Source: a bacterium (GTDB lineage: Bacteria; Desulfobacterota; Binatia; DP-6). From it: a DNA stretch of 64,000 nt. The translations under genes were made by a program, and so were the position numbers. Positions 31,442-39,235 of the stretch are shown here, one piece after another. The stretch lies in NCBI GenBank assembly GCA_026129405.1, contig JAHCID010000003.1, positions 123,257 through 187,256 on the forward strand. The letters run 5' to 3'. The number at the start of each line of letters is the position of its first letter. Position 1 is the stretch's first letter. The notes under the pieces were generated by a model, which saw nothing but the letters and a program-made list of their open reading frames with translations, did not search any database and was not told the origin of the DNA.

Positions 31442-32131
31442 ATGGTGCGCGATCAGATGCCGAATACCGACGCCCAGCGGCAGGAAGCGGTCGCGTACGC
31501 TCCGGCCGCGCCGCGCCGCAAGTCGCAGGTCCGTGAGTACGCGGAGGCGCTGCTCGTGGCGCTGCTCCTGGCGCTCGGCATCCGCACCTTCGTGGTCCAG
31601 GCGTTCAAGATCCCGTCCGGGTCGATGCTCCCGACGCTCGAGATCGGCGACCACATCCTGGTGAACAAGTTCGTGTTCGGGCCGCGCCTCGAGATACCGC
31701 TGACGCAGATCTCGCTCGGGCGCCTGCCCGGCATCCGCGAGCCGCGGCCGGGCGACGTCGTCGTCTTCATCTGGCCGAAGGACCGCTCGAAGGACTTCAT
31801 CAAGCGCGTGGTCGCCACCGCGGGGCAGACGGTCGAGGTTCGCAGCCGCCAGATCTACGTCGACGGCAAGGCCTGGGAGGATCCGCACGCACACTGGGGC
31901 GATCGTAAGGCCACGCAGGCGCCGATGCAGGGCGACGACTTCGGCCCGTTCACGGTGCCGGAGGACAACGTCTTCGTGATGGGCGACAACCGCGACCAGA
32001 GCTACGACTCGCGCTTCTGGGGACCGGTGCCGATCGAGGACATCAAAGGTCTCGCGCTCGTCATCTACTGGTCCTGGGACGGCCCCGACCGCTGGGTGCG
32101 CTGGGACCGCATCGGCAAGCTGGTGGAGTAG
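31442..32131 (+). CDS. lepB: signal peptidase I
   Basis: Membrane serine protease of 229 aa removing Sec/Tat signal peptides. One N-terminal membrane helix (EALLVALLLALGIRTFVVQAF, about 35-55), box B PSGSMLPTL with catalytic Ser61, box D KDFIKRVVA with the general-base Lys121, and box E MGDNRDQSYDSRFWG. An unusually polar N-terminal tail of about 30 residues precedes the helix. Co-transcribed with lepA. Confidence 0.96.
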   Translation: MVRDQMPNTDAQRQEAVAYAPAAPRRKSQVREYAEALLVALLLALGIRTFVVQAFKIPSGSMLPTLEIGDHILVNKFVFGPRLEIPLTQISLGRLPGIREPRPGDVVVFIWPKDRSKDFIKRVVATAGQTVEVRSRQIYVDGKAWEDPHAHWGDRKATQAPMQGDDFGPFTVPEDNVFVMGDNRDQSYDSRFWGPVPIEDIKGLALVIYWSWDGPDRWVRWDRIGKLVE

Positions 32132-32146
32132 CGACGAGCCGCGGCG

Positions 32147-32980
32147 ATGGGCGGACACGAGCGCGTTCGCGACGAGTGGCAGGCCGTGGCGCAGGGCTGG
32201 CGCCGCTGGGAGCCGCTCTTCCAGTCGTTCACCTGGCCGCTCGCACTGCGCATGGCGACGGCGGCCGAGGTGAAGGCGGGCGACCGCGTCCTCGACGTCG
32301 GCTGCGGCATCGGCGATCCGACCCTCCAGGTGGCGGTGCTGGTCGGGCCGCACGGCGCCGTCTGCGGCGTCGACCTCGCCGAGGGCATGATCGCGATCGC
32401 CCGCGAGCGCGCCACGGCGCTCGGGCTCGCGCATGCGGAGTTTCGCGTCGGCGACGTCGGCACGCTGCCGTTGCCGTCGCAGGGCTTCGACGTGGTGCTC
32501 GCGCGCTGGAGCCTCATCTACATGGACGACGTCGCCGCGACCCTGGAGCGCCTGCGGGCGGCGCTCGCCCCGGGGGGCCGCATCGCGGTGACGGCCTGGG
32601 CACCGCCGGACGCCAACCCGTGGTTCACCGTGCCGCTCGCGGCGCTGGGGCGCGTGCGGCCGTTGCCGGCGCCCGATCCCGACGCGCCGGGCGTGTTCCA
32701 CCTCTCGGCCGACGGCGCCCTCGCGCGCGCGCTGGTCGCCGGCGGGTTCCAGGCGGTCGGCCAGGAGCGGGTCGTGCTGTCGCAGTTCGCGCGCGACGCC
32801 GCCGAGGTCTGGGGCATGATGAGCGAGATGGCGGGTCCCCTGGCGCCCCTGCTGGCCGATCTCGGGGCCGACGAGCGGGCGCGGCTGGCGGGCGACGTCG
32901 CCGCGGGCCTCGAGCGTTTCCGCGCCGGCGACGTGCTGCGCATCCCGGCCCAGGCTCAGCTCGCCTGGGGCCGCGCGTAG
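32147..32980 (+). CDS. class I SAM-dependent methyltransferase (UbiE/Coq5-like)
   Basis: A 277-aa protein with motif I LDVGCGIGDPTL near residue 50, VDLAEGMIAIARER, FRVGDVGTLPLPSQGFDVVLARW and LAPGGRIAVTAW, the order of a Rossmann methyltransferase. The C-terminal part, including VWGMMSEMAGPLAPL, is of a type seen in quinone or small-molecule methylases; substrate unknown. It is 15 bases downstream of lepB and converges on the GH78-like gene. Confidence 0.82.
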   Translation: MGGHERVRDEWQAVAQGWRRWEPLFQSFTWPLALRMATAAEVKAGDRVLDVGCGIGDPTLQVAVLVGPHGAVCGVDLAEGMIAIARERATALGLAHAEFRVGDVGTLPLPSQGFDVVLARWSLIYMDDVAATLERLRAALAPGGRIAVTAWAPPDANPWFTVPLAALGRVRPLPAPDPDAPGVFHLSADGALARALVAGGFQAVGQERVVLSQFARDAAEVWGMMSEMAGPLAPLLADLGADERARLAGDVAAGLERFRAGDVLRIPAQAQLAWGRA

Positions 32981-32990
32981 CGGGCGAGCG

Positions 32991-35273
32991 TCAGTCGAGC
33001 GCGTGGCGGCCGGGGCCGAGCGTGGTCTCGTGCCCGCGCCAGTGGACCGTGGCCTCGGCCCCGGCCGGCAGCTCGACCCGGGCACCGTCGGCGCTCCAGC
33101 GGACGCGGACCGGGCCGTGCGGGGTCGGCACGTCGCCCTCGGCCCACGCGAGGTCGCCCAGCTGCGGCGCGAGGACGAGGCGGGCGCACCCGGGCGCGGC
33201 CGGCGCCACGCCGAGGACGTGGGCGGCGAGCGTCCCGGCGATCGCACCGGACCAGCCGTGGCAGAGGCTCACGCCATAGCGACGGCCGTAGAGGTCGAGC
33301 TCGGTGGCGCGATCTTCGTCGGGATCGAAGCTCTCCCAGAACGTCGTGGCCCCGCGCGCGAGCATCCCGCCCCAATAGCGGCGGACGAGCGCGAGCGCGG
33401 CCTCGGCGCGTCCGCCGCGGAACAGCGCCTCGACGTTGAGCGTCTGGCCGTACCCGGTCGTGGTGGGGCCGAGCCGGCCGCCGGCGGTCGCGAGCGCATC
33501 GAGCATCGCGCTGCGCTGGAGCGGGCTGCCGAGGCCGACGAGGACCGCGAGCGCCTGCGTGTAGCGACTCGCCGCCGCGGTGCGCTCGCCGCCGCGCACC
33601 CAGTCGACGACCAGCCCGCGCGGGTCGTCCTCGAGGCAGCGCTCGGCGACGTGGGCACGCAGGAGGTCGGCCTGCTCGAGCCAGGCGGCGGCGCCCGTGC
33701 CGGTCCAGGCGGCGAGCGCGGCGCCGGCGCGGAAGGCCTCGGCGACGAGCAGCGAGAGTGCGGCGACCTGCCCCTGCTTGTCGACGGGACATCCGAAGGG
33801 CTCGCGTCGGTCCCAATCGAGGAACACCCACCAGTCGGTCTCCTCCTCGGGACCGACGAGGCCGTGCGCGCCGATGCGCTCGGCGAGGAACGCGAGCGCG
33901 CGCCGCACGACGGGCAGGAGGAGGCGCGCGGTGTCGAGGTCGCCGGAGAGCTCCGTGTAGCGGGCCGCCGCGCGCACGAATTGCGGCACGTAGTCGGCGA
34001 CGACGAGGTCGCTCGGATGCGGGCCCACGCCGGGGAGGGCGCCGTTGCGGAGCTGCGTCGCCGCGGCGAGCAGCAGCGAACGCCGGAACGGGCGCAGGTC
34101 GCCGATGGCCAGGCCGAAGACGTCGGCGACGGCCGCGAGGTCCCCGAGCCAGAGCAGGCGATCGCGCTTCGGGCCGTCCTCGACGTAGTCGTGCGTGCAG
34201 CGCAGCACCGTGCGGCGCGCGGTCGTGTAGATCTCGCCGAGCAGCGGATCGCTGCAGGCGAAGCGGCCCGCGGGCGTGACGTCGATCTCGAACGCGTCGA
34301 GCGCGAGCAGGACGTCGGCGGGGGCGTCGCCGTCGTTGCGCAGGACGGCCCAGCGCAGGGCGCTGCGCCGCGGGTCGCGCCAGGTGCCGGCCGCGGGCAG
34401 CGCGGCAATGCGCAGCGGGTTCTCGGTGCGGTCGTCGAGGTCGCGTGCCTCGGCTTCGGACTCCCCGGGCGAGAGCGTGAAGCGCCCGGCGTCGCCCGCG
34501 GTGAGCGCGAGGTGGCCGACGAGCTCTTCGCCGAAGTCGACGACGAGGTGCTCCTTCGGGGCGAGGCGGCGGACGGCCATGGGCTGGTGGCGGCGGTGGC
34601 GTACGTGCGGCAGGTCGCGATCGGCCTCGCGCTCGAGACGTCCGCCGCGCCGGGGCAGACGCAGCTGCGGCGACGCCGCCAACGGATGGACGAAGTGTCC
34701 CGGCGTCGGCTCCCAGCGCGCCTCCGCCGTGCGCTTGAGGAGCACCTCCCAGGTCGACGACGCCACCGCCGGGCGCATCGGCATCACGCGCTGGAGGCTG
34801 GCGCGCCGGCCGGTCGCGATGCGCGCCAGCGGCTGGCCCGGCACCTCGACGTCGGCCTGGCAGAAGACGCCGATCTGGACCGGGAGCGCGAGCCCGACGA
34901 TCGTCGGCGTGTCGTGGTAGGCCGCCTCGACCGACAGGTCGTTCATGCCGCCGTGCAGCTCGCTCGCGAGGTCGATCTCGAAGGTCTCGCCGCGCACGAG
35001 CAGCCGCTGGGGGACGTCGAGCGCGACGCCGTTCACCGTCAGCAGGAGGAGGGGCGGCTGGGCCGCGGCCGAGAGGAAGCCGAGCGGGTGGGCGGTCCAG
35101 AGGCCCGCGGCGCACAGCCAGGCGCGCGCGGCGTGCGGCGGGGACTCGAGCGTGAAGCGGGTGCGGGCGAGGAGCGCATGGCACCCCGGTTCGGAGAGGG
35201 CCCAACAGGCGTCCCAGTGGTCGGCGAACCGCGCCTCGGGCTCCGGGGGCTCCCACCCACGCACCGCATCCAT
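32991..35273 (-). CDS. GH78-like (alpha-L-rhamnosidase-type) glycoside hydrolase family protein
   Basis: A 760-aa protein with a beta-rich N-terminal part and an (alpha/alpha)6 catalytic-type domain. EDGPKRDRLLWLGDL near residue 366 corresponds to the GH78 segment DxPxRxRxxWxGD containing the acid region, WWVFLDWD lies in the toroid, GATTFWESFDPDED near 646 fits the second Glu motif, and LCHGWSGAIAG starts the C-terminal beta domain. In characterised rhamnosidases the first motif is usually DCPxRE; here Cys is Gly. No signal peptide is visible, so it is probably cytoplasmic. Start at 35273 begins MDAVRGWEPP; the longer open frame reads antisense of the next gene. Confidence 0.7.
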   Translation of the reverse strand: MDAVRGWEPPEPEARFADHWDACWALSEPGCHALLARTRFTLESPPHAARAWLCAAGLWTAHPLGFLSAAAQPPLLLLTVNGVALDVPQRLLVRGETFEIDLASELHGGMNDLSVEAAYHDTPTIVGLALPVQIGVFCQADVEVPGQPLARIATGRRASLQRVMPMRPAVASSTWEVLLKRTAEARWEPTPGHFVHPLAASPQLRLPRRGGRLEREADRDLPHVRHRRHQPMAVRRLAPKEHLVVDFGEELVGHLALTAGDAGRFTLSPGESEAEARDLDDRTENPLRIAALPAAGTWRDPRRSALRWAVLRNDGDAPADVLLALDAFEIDVTPAGRFACSDPLLGEIYTTARRTVLRCTHDYVEDGPKRDRLLWLGDLAAVADVFGLAIGDLRPFRRSLLLAAATQLRNGALPGVGPHPSDLVVADYVPQFVRAAARYTELSGDLDTARLLLPVVRRALAFLAERIGAHGLVGPEEETDWWVFLDWDRREPFGCPVDKQGQVAALSLLVAEAFRAGAALAAWTGTGAAAWLEQADLLRAHVAERCLEDDPRGLVVDWVRGGERTAAASRYTQALAVLVGLGSPLQRSAMLDALATAGGRLGPTTTGYGQTLNVEALFRGGRAEAALALVRRYWGGMLARGATTFWESFDPDEDRATELDLYGRRYGVSLCHGWSGAIAGTLAAHVLGVAPAAPGCARLVLAPQLGDLAWAEGDVPTPHGPVRVRWSADGARVELPAGAEATVHWRGHETTLGPGRHALD

Positions 35274-35319
35274 CTGCGGCCAGGATAGCGGCTGGGCGCC
35301 CGAGGCCCAACCGCGGCGC

Positions 35320-36822
35320 TCAGGCGGGGGCGAAGACGTTGTGGCCGCGGTCGCAGCGCACCGTGCCCGCGACGCCGACGCCCTCCGCCCGCTCGAGGTC
35401 CGCGAGGAGCCCCGTGTCGCACGGCAGCTCGGCGATGAAGCGCCGCTGGTCGTGCAGGCGGCCGATGACGACGCCGCGCTCCGGGCCTCCGTCACGCCCG
35501 TGGACCACCGTGTAGGCCTCGACGGTCGCACGGCCGTCGGCTTCCGGCGCCAGGGCGGGACGGGGACGGGCGTCGATCCGGGCCTGGAGCGGCGCGCTCG
35601 CGACGCGCGTCCAGCCGTACGGCGCCGGCGTCGTCCCGAGGACGACGAGCGCGTGCTTGGTCAGGTTCCAGCCGAGGGCGTGCACCAGCCCGAGCCCGCC
35701 GCCGTCGGCGAGCAGGCGTGCGCGCATCGCGGCGAGGGCGTGCGTCGCGTAGTCGTTGCCGGCGCCGCCGAACCAGGGCAGGCCGCCGGTGACGGTGAGC
35801 GGGCGATCGGCGTCCGGCGCCAGCCCGAGCATGTCGGCCGTGAGCCGCGCGGCGATCGGGAAGCACGAGTAGAGGTCGAGGTGCGCGATGGCGTCGAGGG
35901 ACGTGTCGGCGGCGGCGAGCAACGCCGCGCCCGCCCGGCGCAGGCCGGGAAGGGTGTGGTAGTTCTCGCGCTCGGTGAGGAACCAGTGCTCGGCGACGTC
36001 GACTCCGGCGCGCGGATAGACCATGCCCGAGCGGGCGACGCCGAGGCGGCGCGCGGCCTCCTCGCTCGCCACCAGGAGCGCGGCACCCTGGTTCACCTCG
36101 AGGATGGCGTTCAAGCGCTTCGGGTAGGGGAACGCGACCATGCGGTTCACGGGCGTCACGGCGGTGAGCGCGGCGGCGTCGCGTGCCACGGGGAACCAGG
36201 CGTGCGGGTTCTCGGCGGCGACCCGCGTGCAGCGCGCCGCGTAGGCGCCGAGCTCGGCGCGGTGGGCGTCGAGGGAGAGGCCGCGCGCCGCGCGGTAGGC
36301 GTTCTCGACCAGCGCGTAGGTGACGGTCGCTTCGCGCGCGCCATGGCGCGCCTCGAGGTCGCTCGTGCCCTGGCGGGTGTCGCCCCAGCGCGGTGCGGGC
36401 GTGTCGGCGGGCGGCGTCCACGGCGACGGGATGCCGGCTTTGCCGAGCGCGCGCATGGTGTGGAAGGCCTCGCCGCCGGCGATGAGCGCGATCGCGCTGC
36501 GCCCGGCGGCGATCTCGTCGCAGCAGTGCGCCAGGAGCGAGATCGGCGTATTGCCGCCCCAGGTCGAGAGCAGGCGGCGTCCGGGCCGGCAGCCGAGGCG
36601 GGCGGCGAGCATGCTCGCGGTGTCGAGGTAGTCGTGGAAGACGTTGGTGACCACGGCGACGGTGTCGACCGCGTCGCGCAGCGCCGCCGCGGGGCCTGCG
36701 TCGGCCAGTGCGGCGCGCGCGGCGGCCTCCATGAGGGCGAGCGGCTCGAGCCCCGCGCGGGGATCGGCGGGGCGGTCGGTCACCTGGCCGGCGCCGACGA
36801 GGACGGGAAGCGGAAGGGCCAT
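35320..36822 (-). CDS. thiolase-like protein (TLP1 type, degenerate active site)
   Basis: A 500-aa thiolase-fold protein with a C-terminal additional beta domain (ATVEAYTVVHGRDGGPERGVVIG). PVLVGAGQVTDRP opens the fold. Where ordinary thiolases have the nucleophilic Cys (CGSG or NNNCA), this one reads STWGGNTPISLLAHCC, with no Cys at the position; the His of the usual NPxGG/GHP loop is also altered (TGGLPWFGGAGND). This is the pattern of the mycobacterial TLP1 group, reported to lack thiolase activity. Start at 36822 is 65 bases from the divergent flavoprotein start. It may act on CoA-bound lipids in another way. Confidence 0.8.
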   Translation of the reverse strand: MALPLPVLVGAGQVTDRPADPRAGLEPLALMEAAARAALADAGPAAALRDAVDTVAVVTNVFHDYLDTASMLAARLGCRPGRRLLSTWGGNTPISLLAHCCDEIAAGRSAIALIAGGEAFHTMRALGKAGIPSPWTPPADTPAPRWGDTRQGTSDLEARHGAREATVTYALVENAYRAARGLSLDAHRAELGAYAARCTRVAAENPHAWFPVARDAAALTAVTPVNRMVAFPYPKRLNAILEVNQGAALLVASEEAARRLGVARSGMVYPRAGVDVAEHWFLTERENYHTLPGLRRAGAALLAAADTSLDAIAHLDLYSCFPIAARLTADMLGLAPDADRPLTVTGGLPWFGGAGNDYATHALAAMRARLLADGGGLGLVHALGWNLTKHALVVLGTTPAPYGWTRVASAPLQARIDARPRPALAPEADGRATVEAYTVVHGRDGGPERGVVIGRLHDQRRFIAELPCDTGLLADLERAEGVGVAGTVRCDRGHNVFAPA

Positions 36823-36850
36823 CGCGGGTCTCCGGTGAGGGGCGCGCTCC

Positions 36851-36880
36851 TTGACTGACGCGGATCGCGCCGCCCAGAGT
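36851..36880 (+). promoter_or_regulatory. promoter candidate of the flavin oxidoreductase gene
   Basis: TTGACT (36851-36856), 18-base spacer and CAGAGT (36875-36880), seven bases before the ATG at 36888; another near-leaderless layout in the thiolase/flavoprotein divergent gap. Confidence 0.3.
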
Positions 36881-36887
36881 CCTGACC

Positions 36888-37874
36888 ATGCCCGCGCTCG
36901 AGCCGTCAAACGTGCCCCCCCGTCTGCGCACGCCGATCTGCGATCTGTTCGGGATCGAGGTGCCGATCTGTCTCGCCGGGATGGGCGGCGTCTCGATGGC
37001 GCCCCTGGTGGCGGCGGTCTCGAACGGCGGCGGGCTCGGCATCATGGGCGCCGCGAACCTGGTTCCCGACGGCCTGCGGGCGGAGATCCGCCGCACGCGC
37101 GAGCTGACGACGCGGCCGTTCGCGGTCGATCTGCTGGCGCCGATCCCGGAGATGATCGAGCCGTTCCTCCCCGTGTTGTTCGACGAGGGCGTGGAGCTCT
37201 TCGTCGCCGGGCTCGCGGTGCCGGGGAAGCACGTCGCCGAGATGAAGCGTCGGGGGATGAAGGTCGTCGTCATGTGCGGCAAGGTCTCGCACGCACGCCA
37301 CGCGCAGGAGGCGGGGGCCGACGTCGTCGTGGCGCAGGGCGGCGAGGCGGGCGGGCACACCGGCGAGATCGGCACGCTGGCGCTCGTGCCCCAGGTCGTC
37401 GACGCGGTCCGCATCCCGGTGCTCGCCGCGGGCGGCATCGTCGACGGGCGCGGCGTGGTGGCGGCGCTGGCGCTCGGCGCCCAGGGCGCCGTCATCGGTA
37501 CGCGCTTCATCGCCACCCCCGAGGCGACCGCCGCGCGTCAGTATCGTGAGGCGCTGGTGGCGGCGCGGCAGGACGACACGGTCCGCACGCGCTGCTACTC
37601 CGGCAAGCCGCTGCGCACCCTGCGCAACCCGTACGTCGCCGAGTACGAGGCGCACCCCGAGACCATCGCGCGCTTCCCGGAGCAGCTCCTCGTCTCCACG
37701 CAGCGCGGGGTGATGGCCTACTGGGACCCGGAGATCGACCCGGAGCGGAACTGCATGCCGGCGGGGCAGGGCGTCGGCGGGTTTCGCGAGATCCGGCCGG
37801 CGGGCGACGTGCTGCGCGACGTCGTCGCGCAGGCCGAGGGCATCCTCGCGCGCGGGCTCGTCACCGCGGCGTGA
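36888..37874 (+). CDS. FMN-dependent nitronate monooxygenase / NAD(P)H flavin oxidoreductase family
   Basis: A 328-aa TIM-barrel flavoprotein: FGIEVPICLAGMGGVSMAPLVAAVSNGGGLGIMG is the classic N-terminus, GADVVVAQGGEAGGHTG contains the catalytic-type His, and VLAAGGIVDGRGVVAALALGAQGAVIGTRF binds the FMN phosphate. Members oxidise nitronates or act as quinone/enoyl reductases (FabK-like). The divergent thiolase-like gene hints at lipid or xenobiotic metabolism. Start ATG at 36888. Confidence 0.88.
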   Translation: MPALEPSNVPPRLRTPICDLFGIEVPICLAGMGGVSMAPLVAAVSNGGGLGIMGAANLVPDGLRAEIRRTRELTTRPFAVDLLAPIPEMIEPFLPVLFDEGVELFVAGLAVPGKHVAEMKRRGMKVVVMCGKVSHARHAQEAGADVVVAQGGEAGGHTGEIGTLALVPQVVDAVRIPVLAAGGIVDGRGVVAALALGAQGAVIGTRFIATPEATAARQYREALVAARQDDTVRTRCYSGKPLRTLRNPYVAEYEAHPETIARFPEQLLVSTQRGVMAYWDPEIDPERNCMPAGQGVGGFREIRPAGDVLRDVVAQAEGILARGLVTAA

Positions 37875-37891
37875 GCCGCGCCCGCCAGCGG

Positions 37892-38995
37892 TCAGCCTTC
37901 GCCGGCGCGCGTCCGGTCGACGATCACGATCGACGGCTCGACGTAGAGATCGCGGTAGATGTCGACGAACGACAGCAGCGCCGCCACGATCACCGGGGCG
38001 ACGAACGCACCCACGAAGCCGTACACGTGGACGCCGCCCAGGATCGAGAAGAGGAGGATGAACGTGGGCAGGCGAGCCCGCCCGCCGATGAGCAGCGGGC
38101 GCAGCACGTTGTCCATCATGCTGACGACGCCGACGCCCCAGGCCGTCAGCAGGAGCGCGCGCCACGGGTAGCCGGTGACGAGGAGGTAGAGCGCCGCCGG
38201 CGCCCAGACGGCCGCCGCCCCGGCCATCGGGATGAACGCCGCGATGCCGGTGAGGAAGCCGAGGAAGACGGCGAACGACATCGCCCCGATGAGCCAGTAG
38301 CCGAGCCCGCCGAGCACGCCCTGCACGACCGCGATGACGACCATGCTCTGCACCACGGCGGCGAGCGTCTCGTAGAGGCGCGTGAAGATCTCGTCCTTGT
38401 GGGCGCGCTCCATGGGGATCAGGTCGCGCAGGCGGGCGGCCATGCGCTCGCCGTCGCGGAAGAAGAAGAACAGGGCGACGAGCATGAGGCTGCCGTTGAG
38501 CAGGCTGAGGAGGGCGTTCTTGGCGACCGCGCCGGCCTGGCCGGCGATGGCCCCGGAGACCCAGCTCGTGGCCGAGACGAGGAGGGTCTGCGCGTCGAGC
38601 TGGAGGCGCTCCTGGATCGGACCCAGGAGGCGTTGGACGAACATGCCCGGCCGGGAGGTGCGCAGGTCGTTGAAGAGGCGGGTCAGCTCGCCGTCCTTCG
38701 TCGCCTGCTGGACCCACTCGTAGGCCCCGCCGGCCTCGCGCACGAGCAGCGAGCCCAGGAACAGCGAGGGCAGGATGGCCAGCAGCAGAACGCCGAAGAC
38801 GAGCACGCCGGCGGCGGCGTCGCGGTTCCCGCGAAAGGCCCGCACCAGCCAGGTGGTCAGCGGGTAGAAGGTGAGGGCCAGGATCGCAGCCCAGACGAGC
38901 GGAGCCGCGAAAGGCACCAGGAGGACGAAGAGCTGGTACAGGAGGGCGAAGAAGACGACGAAGAAGAACGCCGCAAACAGTCGCTCCCTCGACAC
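37892..38995 (-). CDS. AI-2E family transporter (PerM/YdiK-like)
   Basis: A 367-aa membrane protein with about eight helices: FAAFFFVVFFALLYQLFVLLVP and PLVWAAILALTFYPL at the N-terminus, a long soluble loop (about 80-150), FFFFRDGERMAARL, then AVVQGVLGGLGYWLIG, GFLTGIAAFIPMAGAAAVW and NVLRPLLIGGRARLP. The IP-GA and DNxLRP elements are hallmarks of the family, which includes sodium/proton antiporters and exporters; the autoinducer link does not hold generally. It converges on the flavoprotein gene. Confidence 0.92.
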   Translation of the reverse strand: MSRERLFAAFFFVVFFALLYQLFVLLVPFAAPLVWAAILALTFYPLTTWLVRAFRGNRDAAAGVLVFGVLLLAILPSLFLGSLLVREAGGAYEWVQQATKDGELTRLFNDLRTSRPGMFVQRLLGPIQERLQLDAQTLLVSATSWVSGAIAGQAGAVAKNALLSLLNGSLMLVALFFFFRDGERMAARLRDLIPMERAHKDEIFTRLYETLAAVVQSMVVIAVVQGVLGGLGYWLIGAMSFAVFLGFLTGIAAFIPMAGAAAVWAPAALYLLVTGYPWRALLLTAWGVGVVSMMDNVLRPLLIGGRARLPTFILLFSILGGVHVYGFVGAFVAPVIVAALLSFVDIYRDLYVEPSIVIVDRTRAGEG

Positions 38996-39055
38996 GGGGG
39001 GACTCTAGTCGCCGGCCCGCTCGCCCACAAGTCGCGCGGGGACCGGGCGCTTGCC

Positions 39056-39084
39056 TTGACAGGCAGGAGGGCCGTCGGTATCAC
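39056..39084 (+). promoter_or_regulatory. promoter of tRNA-Val and probably thrS operon
   Basis: Consensus TTGACA (39056-39061), 17-base spacer and TATCAC (39079-39084), starting transcription near 39091, 19 bases before tRNA-Val. No terminator is seen between the tRNA and thrS, so the same transcript may continue into thrS. Confidence 0.55.
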
Positions 39085-39109
39085 TCGGCGTCTTATCGAG
39101 GACTTACGC

Positions 39110-39182
39110 AGGCACGTAGCTCAGTGGCTAGAGCGCTTCCCTGACACGGAAGAGGCCGGCGGTTCAATCCCGCCCGTGCCTA
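39110..39182 (+). tRNA. tRNA-Val (GAC)
   Basis: Full cloverleaf: acceptor AGGCACG/CGTGCCT, D stem GCTC/GAGC, anticodon stem CTTCC/GGAAG with loop CTGACAC (anticodon GAC), T stem GGCGG/CCGCC with loop TTCAATC, discriminator A. CCA is not encoded. It lies 53 bases upstream of thrS. Confidence 0.95.
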
Positions 39183-39235
39183 TTTCCCACCCCAACCGCA
39201 CCCACACCCCACAGACTCTTCCCGTGTAGCGCCGG

